From NCBI GenBank assembly GCA_963854835.1, contig OY978526.1, positions 38,354,501 through 38,418,500 of the forward strand: DNA of 64,000 nt, read 5' to 3'. The first letter of the stretch is position 1, and each line of letters begins with the position of its first letter. Both the position numbers and the translations under genes were made by a program. A model generated the notes under the pieces. That model searched no databases. It was not told where the DNA came from and worked only from the letters and a program-made list of their open reading frames with translations. This DNA comes from Megamerina dolium (Eukaryota; Arthropoda; Insecta; Diptera; Megamerinidae). This document shows, in pieces, positions 1-11,671 of this stretch.

Positions 1-3000
1 TGATATCCCCGTCGATTTCGTCCTCGGCATATAGTTGAGTTATATTGGGTAGATCTTGTTCTTTTGTAAAGCCTTTAACTCCTTTGTGGATTAGTTTGTA
101 ATTGCCCTTTATTAGTGGCAGGTCGTCTACTGACTGCATCAGGCTCTGTATAAGATAGGAATCTTCTTCTTAAAGACCGAGTTCTGTGATTTCCAATTTG
201 GATTTTGGTTGATTTTTCAAAACTAGTTGAATGCAGCATTTAGCGATGTCATTCAAGTGAAGCATTGGCGCCGGAAAATGGGGTAGAAATATATATTTCT
301 CTAATACAGGTTCTGCGGCAATTCTTCTGCGTTGCACTGCACTTGCATCCAGTCCAATAAATTCAATGCCACCGGACACAACACGTTTGAGCAGGTTATC
401 TGCATAGAATTTTGCTATCGATTCGTTTTCTATTAAGCTCTTATGAAGTTGCGGACAAATTCTGAGGGTTCGAAGACTTGTTGGTAGCATAAGAGTTCGT
501 GAGTCTTGACCTAAGATACTTGTTTGCAACAGGCAGTCCATGAATGTTACCCAACTCTGTGTCCATCGTACTTTACCGTATGTTCCGTCATTTGTTGACA
601 TTTCTACCCCTTGAAATTCACCATTGTAATGGTAACCCCGTAATTTGAGTTCTTTGTAGAAGTCCTTCTTTTGTACCGAAATACGTTCAACGTCATTAGA
701 TATAATTATCGGTTTTGGTTTAGTGGGCGCTTTAATTTCTCGAATTTCCCCTGTAGCAACTAAATTGTCAGATTCCGTCACCTTTTAGAAGGAAAGATAA
801 AAAGAAAGGCACAAGGAGAAACAGCGAAATCAAAATCATATTATATATAGTATTTAGCTTGAATGCTTACTTCAAATTTTCCTGATATTGTATGAATGAG
901 AACTCTTAAATCGCAAGTATTATTACCAGTCAGCGTTGTAGCTCTTTCGAATTTAATATTGCTTAATTCCACTGACATGTTTTCGAATTGAGAAACTCCA
1001 CACATATAAGAAAAGGTTTGCCACACACATTCCAAGTAGAAGGTAGCGTGTATCAGCACTCTTCCATCGATTTCATGACCTTTAAGATATTGATACCGAC
1101 CTGCTAATTTCACGCTAAACGTCATTGCGCCCTTTCCGGATGCACGATCTTCGAGTTTGTAGATATAATGGTCGTATTCGTGATAAAAGCGAATGAGAGG
1201 GCTTAGCGTTCGAGTGCCACGAGATACGGGATAAGCGATCTTCGGATAGAGCTTATCCGGTGCAACTTCCAAGCCATTGATATAAAGACCTAAATAAAGA
1301 AGAATATGGTATTGATTAGAAATATTGCTTTTGTTGAGTGAAATTTAGATATTTACTGGCCAAGTGCGCTTAGAAGGAATGTAAGTGGGTCTTCGCTGTT
1401 GTGCTGCATTAAACCGATGTGAGTGGAATTGGTGACTGTGCTTTCAATGATATTCTGCAGAGTAGCGTTCTGTGAAATTTCGATTGATATGGCATTTCTC
1501 GGTATTATTTTGATACATTGATCGAATCGAACGCTGTCCAGGAAAGATTTGGTCAGGAATTCAGCCGAACAATGTTGATGGTCAGTATGTAATTTGGTTG
1601 CGTTGATCCACTTGCGAGACCGTGATTTAGGAGTAGGAATGATGTGCTTGCTACATCCTGGGAGGGTTCTGAAATTATACATTCCCATGGACTATTTTGG
1701 CAAGCGATGTCAATTGTCTTTGGAAGCGTCGTCTTGATTTCCTTCGCACAGATACCAATGGTAGCCATTGAGCATTTTGATTTATTCATTTCAGAGATCA
1801 CCTTACCATAGTAGTAAGCTGTCATTACTTGTTCTGCTGTTAGACATTCGTCCGCGTATGCACAACCTAATTCTCCAAATGAATGACCGACAAGTAGATC
1901 TGGTGCGATATTCAGCTCCCGTAGGAGGTCGACTAATGCTATTTGCAATGCAGTGCTGATCACAAAGCTATGTAGTATATTTTTGAATTGACTCTGATCT
2001 TCTGTGGTAAGTATTTTGATTAGATTTAAGCCAGTTGGTTTCAGGGTATTACTGCTTCTTTCAATTGACTGTTTAAATGATAATATTCCCATAAGTCTTT
2101 TAACCTTGCCAATCAAGTGGGTGCCAATGCCACTGAAAACATAAACCACTGATCGCTTTGCACCAGCCCAGTGTTGAATTTTTTTGTTGAGTACAATTGG
2201 CTTACTTTTGTTATTCTCTGAGTGTAGGACACTGAATCTTCGAAACGTCATGAGCTTTATTCCGCCGGATTGGGAACCATGAGCGAGAGCTATTAATTCT
2301 AAATCTAGAGGACTGTTTTCCAAATTAGCCAAAAACTGTTGTACACTATCTTGGGTACGTGCCGACCACACCACCAGCCGAGTAGATACGGATTCCTCTT
2401 GGTATTTCTGCTTTTCGAACTGTTTGAATATGGCATGTGCATTTGCTCCACCAAAACCGAATGAATGAATTGGCTACATATTGCTCTGTCAATGGCTTTG
2501 CATTCTTCAGGATCGCCAACATTTGTACTAGTGCAGTGGGCTTCGAAAAAGCCCAAATTATTTACGTCAATATTATTTTTGGTGTATATTTTTCTTAAGA
2601 GATCTGCCTGCATCGCTGCAGATGGATGTGCAATTCTCTCTGCTTTAAATCCATCGCAGTTCACAGTACTATCGATTACTTCTGCGTAAACTCGCTTGGC
2701 AACAAATTTTCGCTGAAGATAAATACTGACTATCCCCTCTGATCTTACATATCCGTTTGCATCTGCGTCCATAGCACGAGAAATTCCATCGAGAGAAAGG
2801 ACGCCAAGTAATACAAATTGCAAGGATAAATTCGGATGAAGACATAAGTTCACACCTCCAACAATAGCAGCATCAATTTGACCTGATTGTAGAGCCCGAA
2901 CTGCCATATGAAAAGCGGTAATGGAACTGGAGCAAGCACTATCGCACATCATGGAAGGACCATGTAGACCAATATGATATGACACATAATTGGCAGCCAT

Positions 3001-3411
3001 AGTTGGTTGGCATCTGTATGAATACAATTATAAAAGTATTACGTTGCACGTTTTTTTCTCTTGGTTTTTAATTGAAAATAAATTTGATACAAATTACCCA
3101 GGTATTAGATCTATTCCATTTCGTTTAGGATTGCATATCCGATTCTGTGTTTCTAACGAACTCATGCCGACGTATACACCAGTGTTAGAACCACGCAAAC
3201 TATCAGGATTTACACCAGCATCCATAATGGCTTTGTAAGTTTCTTCTACTAGAATACGAAATTGTGGATCAATATTCCCTGCATTTTTCGGATTAATGCC
3301 AAAGAACGTAGAATCGAATTTTGAGACATTTGGTATTTTACCCGTAAATCTGGGTATTATTGGATTTATGTGTTTATACCGAATCTCACTATCATCGCAC
3401 ATATATATCTG
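1..3411 (-). pseudogene. Fatty acid synthase-like pseudogene (KS-MAT-DH part, runs off the left edge)
   Basis: Reading leftward on the minus strand, the translated pieces match the animal type I FAS order. The ketosynthase N-terminus lies at 3098-3410 (FDSTFFGINPKNAG, GSNTGVYVGMSS). The ketosynthase core lies at about 2463-3013 and keeps the active-site Cys in DSACSSS and the His in EAHCTSTNVGDPEE, which is EAHGTGT in active enzymes. The acyltransferase lies at about 1650-2430, with catalytic GHSFGE. The dehydratase lies at 871-1289 (GHEIDGRVL) and 1-781. Three short GT-AG introns join these in frame: 3014-3097, 1290-1356 and 782-870. It is therefore a decayed genuine gene and not a retrocopy. 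Damage includes an in-frame TAA at 170-172 with coding resuming immediately (EEDSYLIQSL), a deletion of roughly 90 codons near 2465 that removes the second KS histidine region, and a deletion plus frame change near 1650 that removes the acyltransferase histidine region. An active FAS elongates acyl chains from malonyl-CoA in the cytosol; this copy cannot. Assembly error could explain single lesions but hardly all of them. Confidence 0.85.
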
Positions 3412-3742
3412 AAAGTGGTTTCAAAACGAAGCGGATACTTCATATTAAACGGCGGCTACAAGAATTAAGGTTGAATGATTTTATGTTGAACAACTTTTGC
3501 ATTAATGTCCATCGAGGGGAAATTATTTTCCCAACTCACCACATTACCATCCACTCATTATATAAGTATATATTTTTTTATCGCTCTTGCTTTCAAGAAT
3601 GAATGGTTTTCAGCATATATTTTTTGCCACTCGTTGCAAATCTTAAGTGAGTAAGGAATCTTTTCTCCCACTACAGTATAAAAACATTTTATTATTTTTA
3701 CCTATGTAAAAAAAAATTTAACTCAGACGCAATTTCCTATTA
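3412..3742. other. No clear gene; possible remnant of the first FAS exon
   Basis: A minus-strand splice acceptor (TTTCAG) ends at about 3411, just upstream of the ketosynthase exon, so an upstream exon is expected here. Around 3480-3540 a short minus-strand stretch reads ENNFPSMDIN. It weakly resembles the GRFPESDN region at the start of insect FAS, but it soon meets a stop. I do not call it an exon. Confidence 0.3.
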
Positions 3743-4054
3743 TAGTCCTATTTGCGTTGGTGGCGAATATCGACTAAGGTACAACCATGAGCTGTATGAG
3801 CTGTATGACGACACCAACATAGCAAAGCGCATTTAAATTCAGAGTCTGCGCTTGCTAGTCATGTCGAGCGAATGGAAGAACACGCTCCGGCTAAGAAGGT
3901 GTAGTATTCGGAACCCGCTGGTGGACGACGCAGAAGAGGCAGACCTATCCTCCGATGGAAATACCATGTACTGGAGAATTGGCTGGCGAACCATGCTATA
4001 TTCGGCCCAAATCGATGTTCGGTGGTAATGGCCACATAAGTATGTAAGTAAGTT
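3743..4054 (+). mobile_element. 3' fragment of the RTE-like non-LTR element
   Basis: This is the decayed 3' end of the same family found at 29566-32553 and 60531-63649, here on the plus strand. It matches from the GREYRIRYNHELYELY region of the RT C-terminus (here GEYRLRYNHELYELYDD) through the basic RRRRG segment to the 3' terminus GGCCACATAAGTATGTAAGTAAG. It has several frameshifts and internal losses. The 3' TAAG-like tail is kept, as expected for a 5'-truncated insertion. Confidence 0.75.
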
Positions 4055-4785
4055 ATATGTGTAGGCAATTAGTAGCGAGACAAAGTAATGCAAAGAAAAT
4101 TTGTTAATTATTAGATGACGATCTGAACGAATTATTTACTAATTTGACTATAGATAGTGATAGATCGTCATCCTCATCTAACCATCTAACGATCATAGTT
4201 TACAAACAAATACTTGTGAAAACCTACCAGCTTGAAGAAAGAAAAGTATAAAGTAAAATATTTCAGACTTGTAGCCTCATTCTGCCGTTAAAATTACTAT
4301 CATTTGTTATAAAAATGTTGCGAAGAGTGCAAATATGCTTTGTGATTATGGCCAATATTTCGAAAAATCCCAAATTTTTTGACAGTTTTTATTTCATTGA
4401 CTATATAATCATACAACTCAGTAATCAGTAATCAGTAAACAACATAAATCAATTTATAAAAAATTTCGGTCCAAAGGCATAGAAAATTTAGCACAACTGG
4501 TTAAAAAATGAAATCCCACGTTACAGTTCTCATCAAAATCCACTAAATTAATGGTAAAAGAAAAAGTACTAAAGTATTTTCTATATTTTTTTTTGGAAGT
4601 GCTATGCGGATATTTTTTTACTTTGGGTACAGAAAAACATAAATCAATAGATTTCTTTTCGATTTTGTGGCTTCGCTTTTCAATGGCAAGCTTTAAGCAA
4701 AAAGCAATAATTCTTATGTTTTCAGCTTTGACATGTACTGACATAATATGCATTCACGAATAGAAGATTTTTAATTTTCGTCATT
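4055..4785. other. Intergenic, nothing recognised
   Basis: AT-rich sequence up to the BEL insertion site. It contains one 11-bp inverted repeat (4114-4124 against 4162-4172, GATGACGATCT) and no convincing coding sequence. Open frames here are low-complexity. Confidence 0.5.
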
Positions 4786-4790
4786 ACTAG

Positions 4791-5331
4791 TGTTTACGCC
4801 AGAACACCTCGCGCACTGTTATTGTGATTAGGAGTGTGTGGGCGATCTGGCATCACCAATTATGCCAGTTCTCCACTCACTTCTACCACTTCCCACTCTC
4901 TCACTTTTTTTTCTTTGCCTTTGCTTTTGTCAAAGTGCAATATATTTTCTTATCAGTTAGTCATTCTTTAAAATCTCACTTGGTAGTGCGCGTCTATCCT
5001 TTTCGCTATTTTAAAATAAGAAGTAAAAATCTAAATTAAAATAAAATTAAATTACATAAGTGAAATTAAAAACATAAGACTCTTTATTAAGAAATAAAAG
5101 CTAAAAATAATAAGTTTAAGAAAAACCCAAGCGAATTCTAACCTAAATTTAAAATCATAAAAAAAAATAAAAAATTAAGAACAAAGTGGAGTTAAAAACA
5201 ATAAAACCAACAGACAAACAAGTGTATGCGGTTTTGTGGCAGCAGCAGCTCGAACAACATCAACCCCATCATCATCAGGCAAGCCTTGCCAGTAAGCGGC
5301 CCACCGGCATTCACTCTGCTTCACGTGCTCA
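4791..5331 (+). repeat. BEL 5' LTR
   Basis: The LTR starts TGTTTACGCC and ends CACGTGCTCA. It is nearly identical to 14523-15064. The start and end are fixed by the ACTAG target duplication outside and by the primer site that begins five bases after the end. Confidence 0.95.
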
Positions 5332-5336
5332 TTTTA

Positions 5337-5353
5337 TGGTCCTTCGAGCCGGA
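5337..5353 (+). promoter_or_regulatory. Primer binding site, complementary to tRNA-Tyr 3' end
   Basis: TGGTCCTTCGAGCCGGA is the reverse complement of the 3' end of animal tRNA-Tyr (CCGGCTCGAAGGA plus CCA). It lies five bases inside the 5' LTR, the expected place for minus-strand priming. Confidence 0.85.
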
Positions 5354-8023
5354 TTGGCTCGCAACTAGTGGTAAGCCCTTGCCATAAAGGTAATAACTGT
5401 GTGAGTGTAGTAAATCCAAAGTTTTAAATTGTGGTTACATAAGTATATAAGAATCAGGTTGTTCTTGCTGATTCCAATTTGTTGTTTTTCTTTGCCTACG
5501 GGAAAATATTATACCGCATAAACTTTGGAAATATTCCGCTACGCCTACACATATTTAGAATATATTACATATATAGCATTATTTACTAAAAAACTAAAAT
5601 ACAATAAAAATAAAAGAAAACCAATATATAAAGATCTTTCGGTTGGGTGGTTGTTCTGAACGGTGCCTAATTGGGAACATACATTTTCTATTGTTGTACT
5701 ACGTACTCGTTAATTTGCCTTCGGCATACATACGCGTATACATATGTAGTGCATGCATCGCGGCTAAAATCGTCGATTGACCATTTTCTCATCATAAAAT
5801 AAGGATTCTCCAAAGATCAAATCAAGTCAACGTTTTTTCTCTTTTTTTGGGTTTCGGTTTGTTTCTAGTCGAGTTTATTTGTACATACGTACATACATAC
5901 ATACTTACGTGATATTGCTCTAGTTATTGATGTTCCACCAAAGAAGAATAGCAAAAGCAATTTCATGCAGTCGACCTTTTCTTGTCTTCGTAAATTCAAC
6001 ACATACATACAATTGGTTTTAATGTTGAACTTAGCAAATTGAAAAGTACGAGCCGAGAATCTCTTGTTCACGTTAAAGTATAATAATTTCGCTCTTACAA
6101 GAGCACTGCAATTGGACTTTCTATTTAGTTCAATACACATGCATATAGTGCATAAAAAGGTGTAATCGATCATCTCTCTTAGTTTCGGCAAACTATCATA
6201 GTACAACGTACTATGCAATAATTGGAACAAATATACACGTGTACTTTGGTTCGGCTACTTCGTATGCGAACAATGTTGCCAGATTTTTTTTTTCAAAAAA
6301 CTGTGAAACTGACAAAAAAAAACTGTATTTTGAACCAAAAAACTGTAACCTTCAAAAACGAGATTTTTGTAAAATAACGTTTCTTTTTTTAATTTTATTA
6401 AAAAAACATAACACAAAACAATTCATTTTGAATGGTGAGTGGCGGAGAATGTACCGGGTTTGCTTCGAATTCCATTTACTCTTAGATTTCTTACCACTTT
6501 TTGTTCAAAACTTGTCCATTTTTAACGGAAAAAATATCAAACAGCCACCAACGTACAGAAAACTTCTTCTTCTTCACTCAGAAAACAATAGCAATACACA
6601 AATGACAAACAAATTGCCGTATCGAAGCATGGTTGCAATTTAATCACAGGGTCCCCGTGAGATTTCATTTATTTATTTATCTACAGTGATGTTCCCTGTA
6701 GACAAATATATAATATACTTTTATTAAAATTAAAAAAATATAAATGTTTTTTATTTCTCTTTTTAAATTTGAAATAAAAAACTGTAATTTGTACTACGAC
6801 GTATTTTTAAAAAACTGTGAGCTTGTCTAAAAAACTGTAATTTACAGTTAAAACTGTAAATATGGCAACACTGTATGCGAACCATAAGCAACGTCTCTTT
6901 TGTCACGATCACTTCATTTTACTTTCTCTTCTATACGTAAGAGAACATTGCATATTCGTGCATAATATTTATTTACATTTACTTCGGATTGCTTAACTAT
7001 CGGTAGGCAAGAACAAGTAAAGCAATATATTACGGGACATATACTTAGTAGCATCTGTTGATAAACAACAATACCATCTCTTTTGTATTATTGTTTGTTT
7101 GATTTGCTTATCTACGTAAGCTACAACAGCAATACCATATAAGAGCTACCTACAAAAACGTGTAAAATTGCTAATTTTACTGCTTCATAACAAAACAACC
7201 AACACACAGGAACATATATACTATTTTTGGTGGTACTTTCTATGAATACATTTTTTTCCTTACATTTGTTCCGCATTTGTAAGTTTCTCAATTCGCTGCC
7301 TCTCAATCTTCATAATTACAATAACTATAATCATAATTGTGATCGCCAATGATTGGAATATTGGATTGCACACACATACACACCCTCACACCTTCGTATT
7401 GTGTTTGTTCAATTACATTGACTTCACATACATAAGATAGAACATTAGAGCGCCTCAATTGATTTTCGAGATTCATTACATACATCATCGCGTTATACTA
7501 AATAAATTATTGTGGCTCAAATATTTCTTTTTTTTCTTTTCTTGATTTATTACATAAATCATTACGTCATCTTAAGTGGATCATTGCGAGCAATTGTGAA
7601 TCATTGCATTTAAATACTTAAATAACGTAATTATAATTACATTTAATTTACTACCGGAATTGTTTTAATTTGAAATTATGAATTTCTATACGTTTTAATA
7701 CGCGGGCATCCTGCCGATTTTCTACAGGCTTATCTTGAATAAAGGATTACGTCCTTTAGAAGAATCGAGCATTTGATATTCGATCAGTAAGCCGATTCTA
7801 TTGCTTCCTCATATCGTTCTTCTACGGTAATTATACGTGCTACCTGATTTAGTGATTTTCAGCGGTTTTCACCGCATTCCGGAGTCTTACTGCATTTCTC
7901 ACAGGGCATTTTTTCGATTGGTTCCGTACTATTTGGAGCTGTAGCTCGACGAATTATTCGAATTCGTATTTTAATATCGCTTTTCTTCAGTATACTGATT
8001 TCACTCTACGACTTATCAGTAAG
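5354..8023 (+). other. Long BEL leader, possibly an intron
   Basis: There are 2.67 kb between the primer site and the gag ATG with no gag-like coding sequence on either strand. A strong donor-like GTAAGC starts at 5371, 17 bases after the PBS. Acceptor-like pyrimidine-AG sites occur near 7989 and at 8017-8019, just before the ATG. Bases 6271-6873 are a separate hAT MITE insertion. The remaining 5382-6262 and 6882-8020 are AT-rich and unrecognised. Confidence 0.5.
6271..6873. mobile_element. Non-autonomous hAT-like element (MITE), 603 bp
   Basis: It has terminal inverted repeats CAATGTTGCCA and CAGTGTTGCCA (right end reverse-complemented). It is flanked by a perfect 8-bp duplication TATGCGAA (6263-6270, 6874-6881), the hAT hallmark. 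Both subterminal regions carry many AAAACTGT copies, resembling transposase-binding subterminal repeats. It has no transposase ORF. It inserted into the BEL leader, so it is either younger than this BEL copy or was carried by it. Confidence 0.85.
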
Positions 8024-10570
8024 ATGGCGGATATTAAACGTTTTTACGCTGCCGCTGAGGATATAGAAGAAACCGACAAGTATTTGCAGCTCATAGAAAC
8101 CGACACCCATAGCACATATGCGCTTGACGTCCAGAGGAAGGATTTCGAGGCATCATGGAGCGACCTGAAAGCGGCATACATCTCTATTATCGCGCAGGAA
8201 ACTGAAGCGACTGACCTAGCCCAGATTAAAGCAAAATATAAGGATTGTAAAATATGTTACATTCGTTGCTTAGCAAATATTAACGCGCATATTCATGATT
8301 TGACTGTGATCATGTCGTCTCCCGTTGTTGCGGATGCGCCCGCTGAGAGTTCCTCTCACCAATGCTCGGAAGTTCCTGCAATTCAACTGCCACCATGCGA
8401 TACAGCATGTTTCTATGGATATTATGTGTCATGGCCCAGTTTTCGGGATATGTTTACGGCATTATACCGGAACAATCCACGGTTATCGCCCGTGGAGAAA
8501 TTATACCACCTGCTTCAGAAAACGCGAGGTGAAGCTCACAATATCATTAGGCCAACTCCGTTGACTAATGATGGCTTCCTCCTTGCGTGGCATAATCTTG
8601 AGGAGAGGTATGAAAATAAACGAATTCTAGTGAATATTCAGTTGAAGGCCCTGTTCAATTTGCAGCCAGTGGTTCTAGAAACTGGTGCGAACATAAAGCT
8701 TTTACAGCGAACGATTAATGACTGTTATCTGTGTTCCACGAAACTCCCCGACACCACCTTGTGTCTGTGGGAGCAGTCTATTAAGAATAAGCGTGCAATA
8801 CCTACATGGAGAGCCTTTGATACTTTTTTAACCGAACGTTTTCAGACTTTGGAGTCGGTCTTGGACATTCGAGGTGGTACAGGGCAACCCAGACAGCCAC
8901 AAAATCGGCAAAACAGCCAGCCACAGATTCGGCAACCCGGTCGATTCGATGTCCCCAGGCATCCTAATAATTCAGTGAATTCGCAGAATATTCACACATA
9001 CCAAGTGAATGTCCGGAAGCAAAATTGTCAAGTGTGCCAGAAGATGCATCATTTGCGCACCTGCCCAGATTTTTTGAAGCTGTCAGTGAATGATCGCTAT
9101 AACACCGTGAAGAGATACAAGCTTTGTGTCAATTGCTTAGCAAACTCTCACGAATCCACCTCCTGCAAGAGTCTTTTTTCATGCTCCGCGTGTAACAAAA
9201 GACATCACTCTTTATTGCATAGGCCGGAAAAAGGATCCAGTCCCAGTGAGGAACAACTTCCATCAACATCAGCCACGGCGGCAGAAAGGTCGCGACAATC
9301 GTTCACTTGTCAGCTGCAAACTGCGCCAACAAGTGGGCCCAATACAAGTTCAAGAACCCACAATCATCCAACGAGAGATGGTCCGGTATTACTCGGAACG
9401 GCTATGGTGCACATCAGACACCAGAATGCTACGTTTACTGCTCGTGCCCTCATCGACTCTGGATCTGAAGCGACCTTCATATCCGAACGCTTGCGAAATA
9501 GGTTGCGCCTCCCTGTTTGCGACGTTCGAACTGAGGTCACGGGTCTGAACGAGGTGGTTACGGCACATTCATCCAAAATGTGTTCTTTAGAAATCGGTTC
9601 GCCTATAAACGCTGCAGTTTCTATCACGGTAGATGCCTTTGTATTAAAGAAGTTAACTGGACAACTGCCGTCGTGCTCGATTCTCAAGAACTTACGTGAC
9701 GAATTTGCTGGTCTGCGACTAGCCGACAGACATCAGCATCAAGGTTCTTCTGTGGATTTGGTTCTAGGTGGTGACGTCTACCCTTCTATCATGCTGGAAG
9801 GAATTCACAAGGGCATTCTTGGAGCTTTGATTGCTCAAAACACGGTTTTCGGTTGGATTATTACCGGTCGTTACACGACATCACCACCCAACACACGAGT
9901 TCAATCATTTTACAATGAAGTAAGCCTGGAACGACAAATTTCTAAATTCTGGGAACTGGAAGACATCCCAACGGCTATCCGAAAGACTCCTGAAGAATCT
10001 TATTGTGAAGAGTACTACAACAGGACCACGTTTCGGAATCACGAAGGCAGATTCGTGGTATCATTGCCGTTCAAGAGGCAGTTTCCCCAAGATTTACCGC
10101 TGGGCGATTCGCGCAGCTCAGCTCGAGCTCAATTTTTCCGAAACGAAGCGCGCTTAGTTAAGGCCCCACAATTCAAAATTGACTACGACAACGTAATTTT
10201 GGGATATCTCGAGTTAGGCCACATGAAACCAACCGAGACAAGCGCTTCTACAGAAGTCAATTCGTTCTACCATCTGCCTCACCATGCCGTGGTGAAGCCG
10301 GATAGTACTACTACTAAACTTCGTGTGGTTTTTAATGCTTCGTGTCGGACCTCCACGGGCAATAGTTTGAACGATGTCCTTTATACTGGACCTATACTGC
10401 AATCGGATTTGATGGTACTATTATTACGATGGAGATTTTTCCGTTTTGCTTTCAATTCCGATATCGAGAAAATGTACCGCCAAATTATGGTACACCCAGA
10501 TCATGCGCCATTTCAACGCATATATTTCCGAAAGTCACCAGCCGAAGATGTTCATAGCTTTGAACTATAA
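8024..10570 (+). pseudogene. BEL gag-protease-RT, open up to an in-frame stop inside RT
   Basis: This 848-codon frame starts at ATGGCG just after an acceptor-like CAG. Residues about 130-290 are the BEL Gag domain (SWPSFRDMFTALYRNNP; LSPVEKLYHLL). A triple zinc module starts near residue 335: CX2CX3HX4C (CQVCQKMHHLRTC), then CX2CX4HX4C, then CX2CX3H with HSLLH. The aspartic protease active site ALIDSGSEATFIS is near residue 475. RT begins near 760 (LRVVFNASCRTSTGNSLND; SDIEKMYRQIMVHPDH). TAA at 10568-10570 falls at ELxTVTFG, where family members have an amino acid, and the frame continues unchanged after it. In the family this polyprotein builds the particle and copies the RNA; here it ends before the YVDD box. 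Confidence 0.9.
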
Positions 10571-11671
10571 ACTGTGACATTTGGCGTGAATTGTGCTCCG
10601 TACTTAGCTATTCGAACGTTGTTGCAACTTGCAAACGAAAACGAACTGGCTAACCCTGTCGCGTCAAATCTTCTCAAACATTCGATGTACGTAGACGATG
10701 TACTGGGCGGAGCACACACGTTGGACGAAGCTATACTAGCTCGTGACCAACTTGTTTCGGTATTACGTACCGCAGGGTTTTCTTTGAGGAAGTGGACATC
10801 AAACCACCAACGGATACTTGAGAACCTGCCTTCAGATCACCTTCTGGATTCGGAATTCTTAAATATCTCGGATACGAGTACCGCAAAAACCCTTGGGCTC
10901 AGATGGAACGCAGGTTCTGATCACTTTTTTTTCTCTCCTGAGTCTCTTCCGCACAAAGCGTCTTTTACGAAGCGAGAAGTACTGTCCACTATCGCCAAAC
11001 TTTTCGATCCTGCTGGATGGTTGGCACCAAAGATTGTGGTGGCAAAGATGTTGATGCAACAGGTGTGGCTCGATCACACTGATTGGGATGAGTCACTAAC
11101 GCCAGTGACGCTTCACAAGTGGCAAGCGTTTCTGTCGGATTATCCTAATCTGAGCACAATTCGCATTCCTCGTTTCGTGCAGTTCTCTCCGGACTCTATG
11201 ATGCAAGTTCACGGCTTCTGCGATGCATCAGAAAAGGCCTATGCAGCGGCAATATATGTGCGTATAGAAAGCCCTTCGGGTGAAGTTCATACCCATTTGT
11301 TGGCTGCGAAAACACGCGTTGCTCCTGTTAAGACGCTCTCATTGCCACGCTTAGAGCTCTGCGGGGCAGAACTCCTGGCGCGGCTGTTAGATTCCTTGAT
11401 ACCGCAGCTTCAGGTTCCAACATACACTGTGTTTGCGTGGACTGATTCTACCATCGTTCTTTCGTGGTTACAAAGGCCTCCATGCCATTGGACCACGTTC
11501 GTGGCAAATCGAGTCTCATCGATAATAGAGAAAATTGTTGACTCTAATTGGCAGCATGTGAGTTCCACCGACAACCCAGCCGATGTGGCTACTCGCGGAA
11601 CCACCGCCAAGGTACTGGCAGATAATGAATTGTGGTGGCACGGCCCTAGATGGCTGAAGATGCAACGCTAG
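10571..11671 (+). pseudogene. BEL RT (YVDD) and RNase H part
   Basis: This is the direct in-frame continuation of the preceding ORF after its stop (TVTFGVNCAPYLAIRTL). It contains the catalytic RT box MYVDDVLGG, the BEL thumb region (TAKTLGLRWN; LFDPAGWLAPK) and an RNase H-like domain (GFCDASEKAYAAAIYVR; LPRLELCGAELLARLL; FAWTDSTIVLSWL). It ends at a TAG (11669-11671) after LKMQR, again with coding continuing in the same frame. The residues visible in YVDD and RNase H look catalytically intact; only the stops break the polyprotein. Confidence 0.9.
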
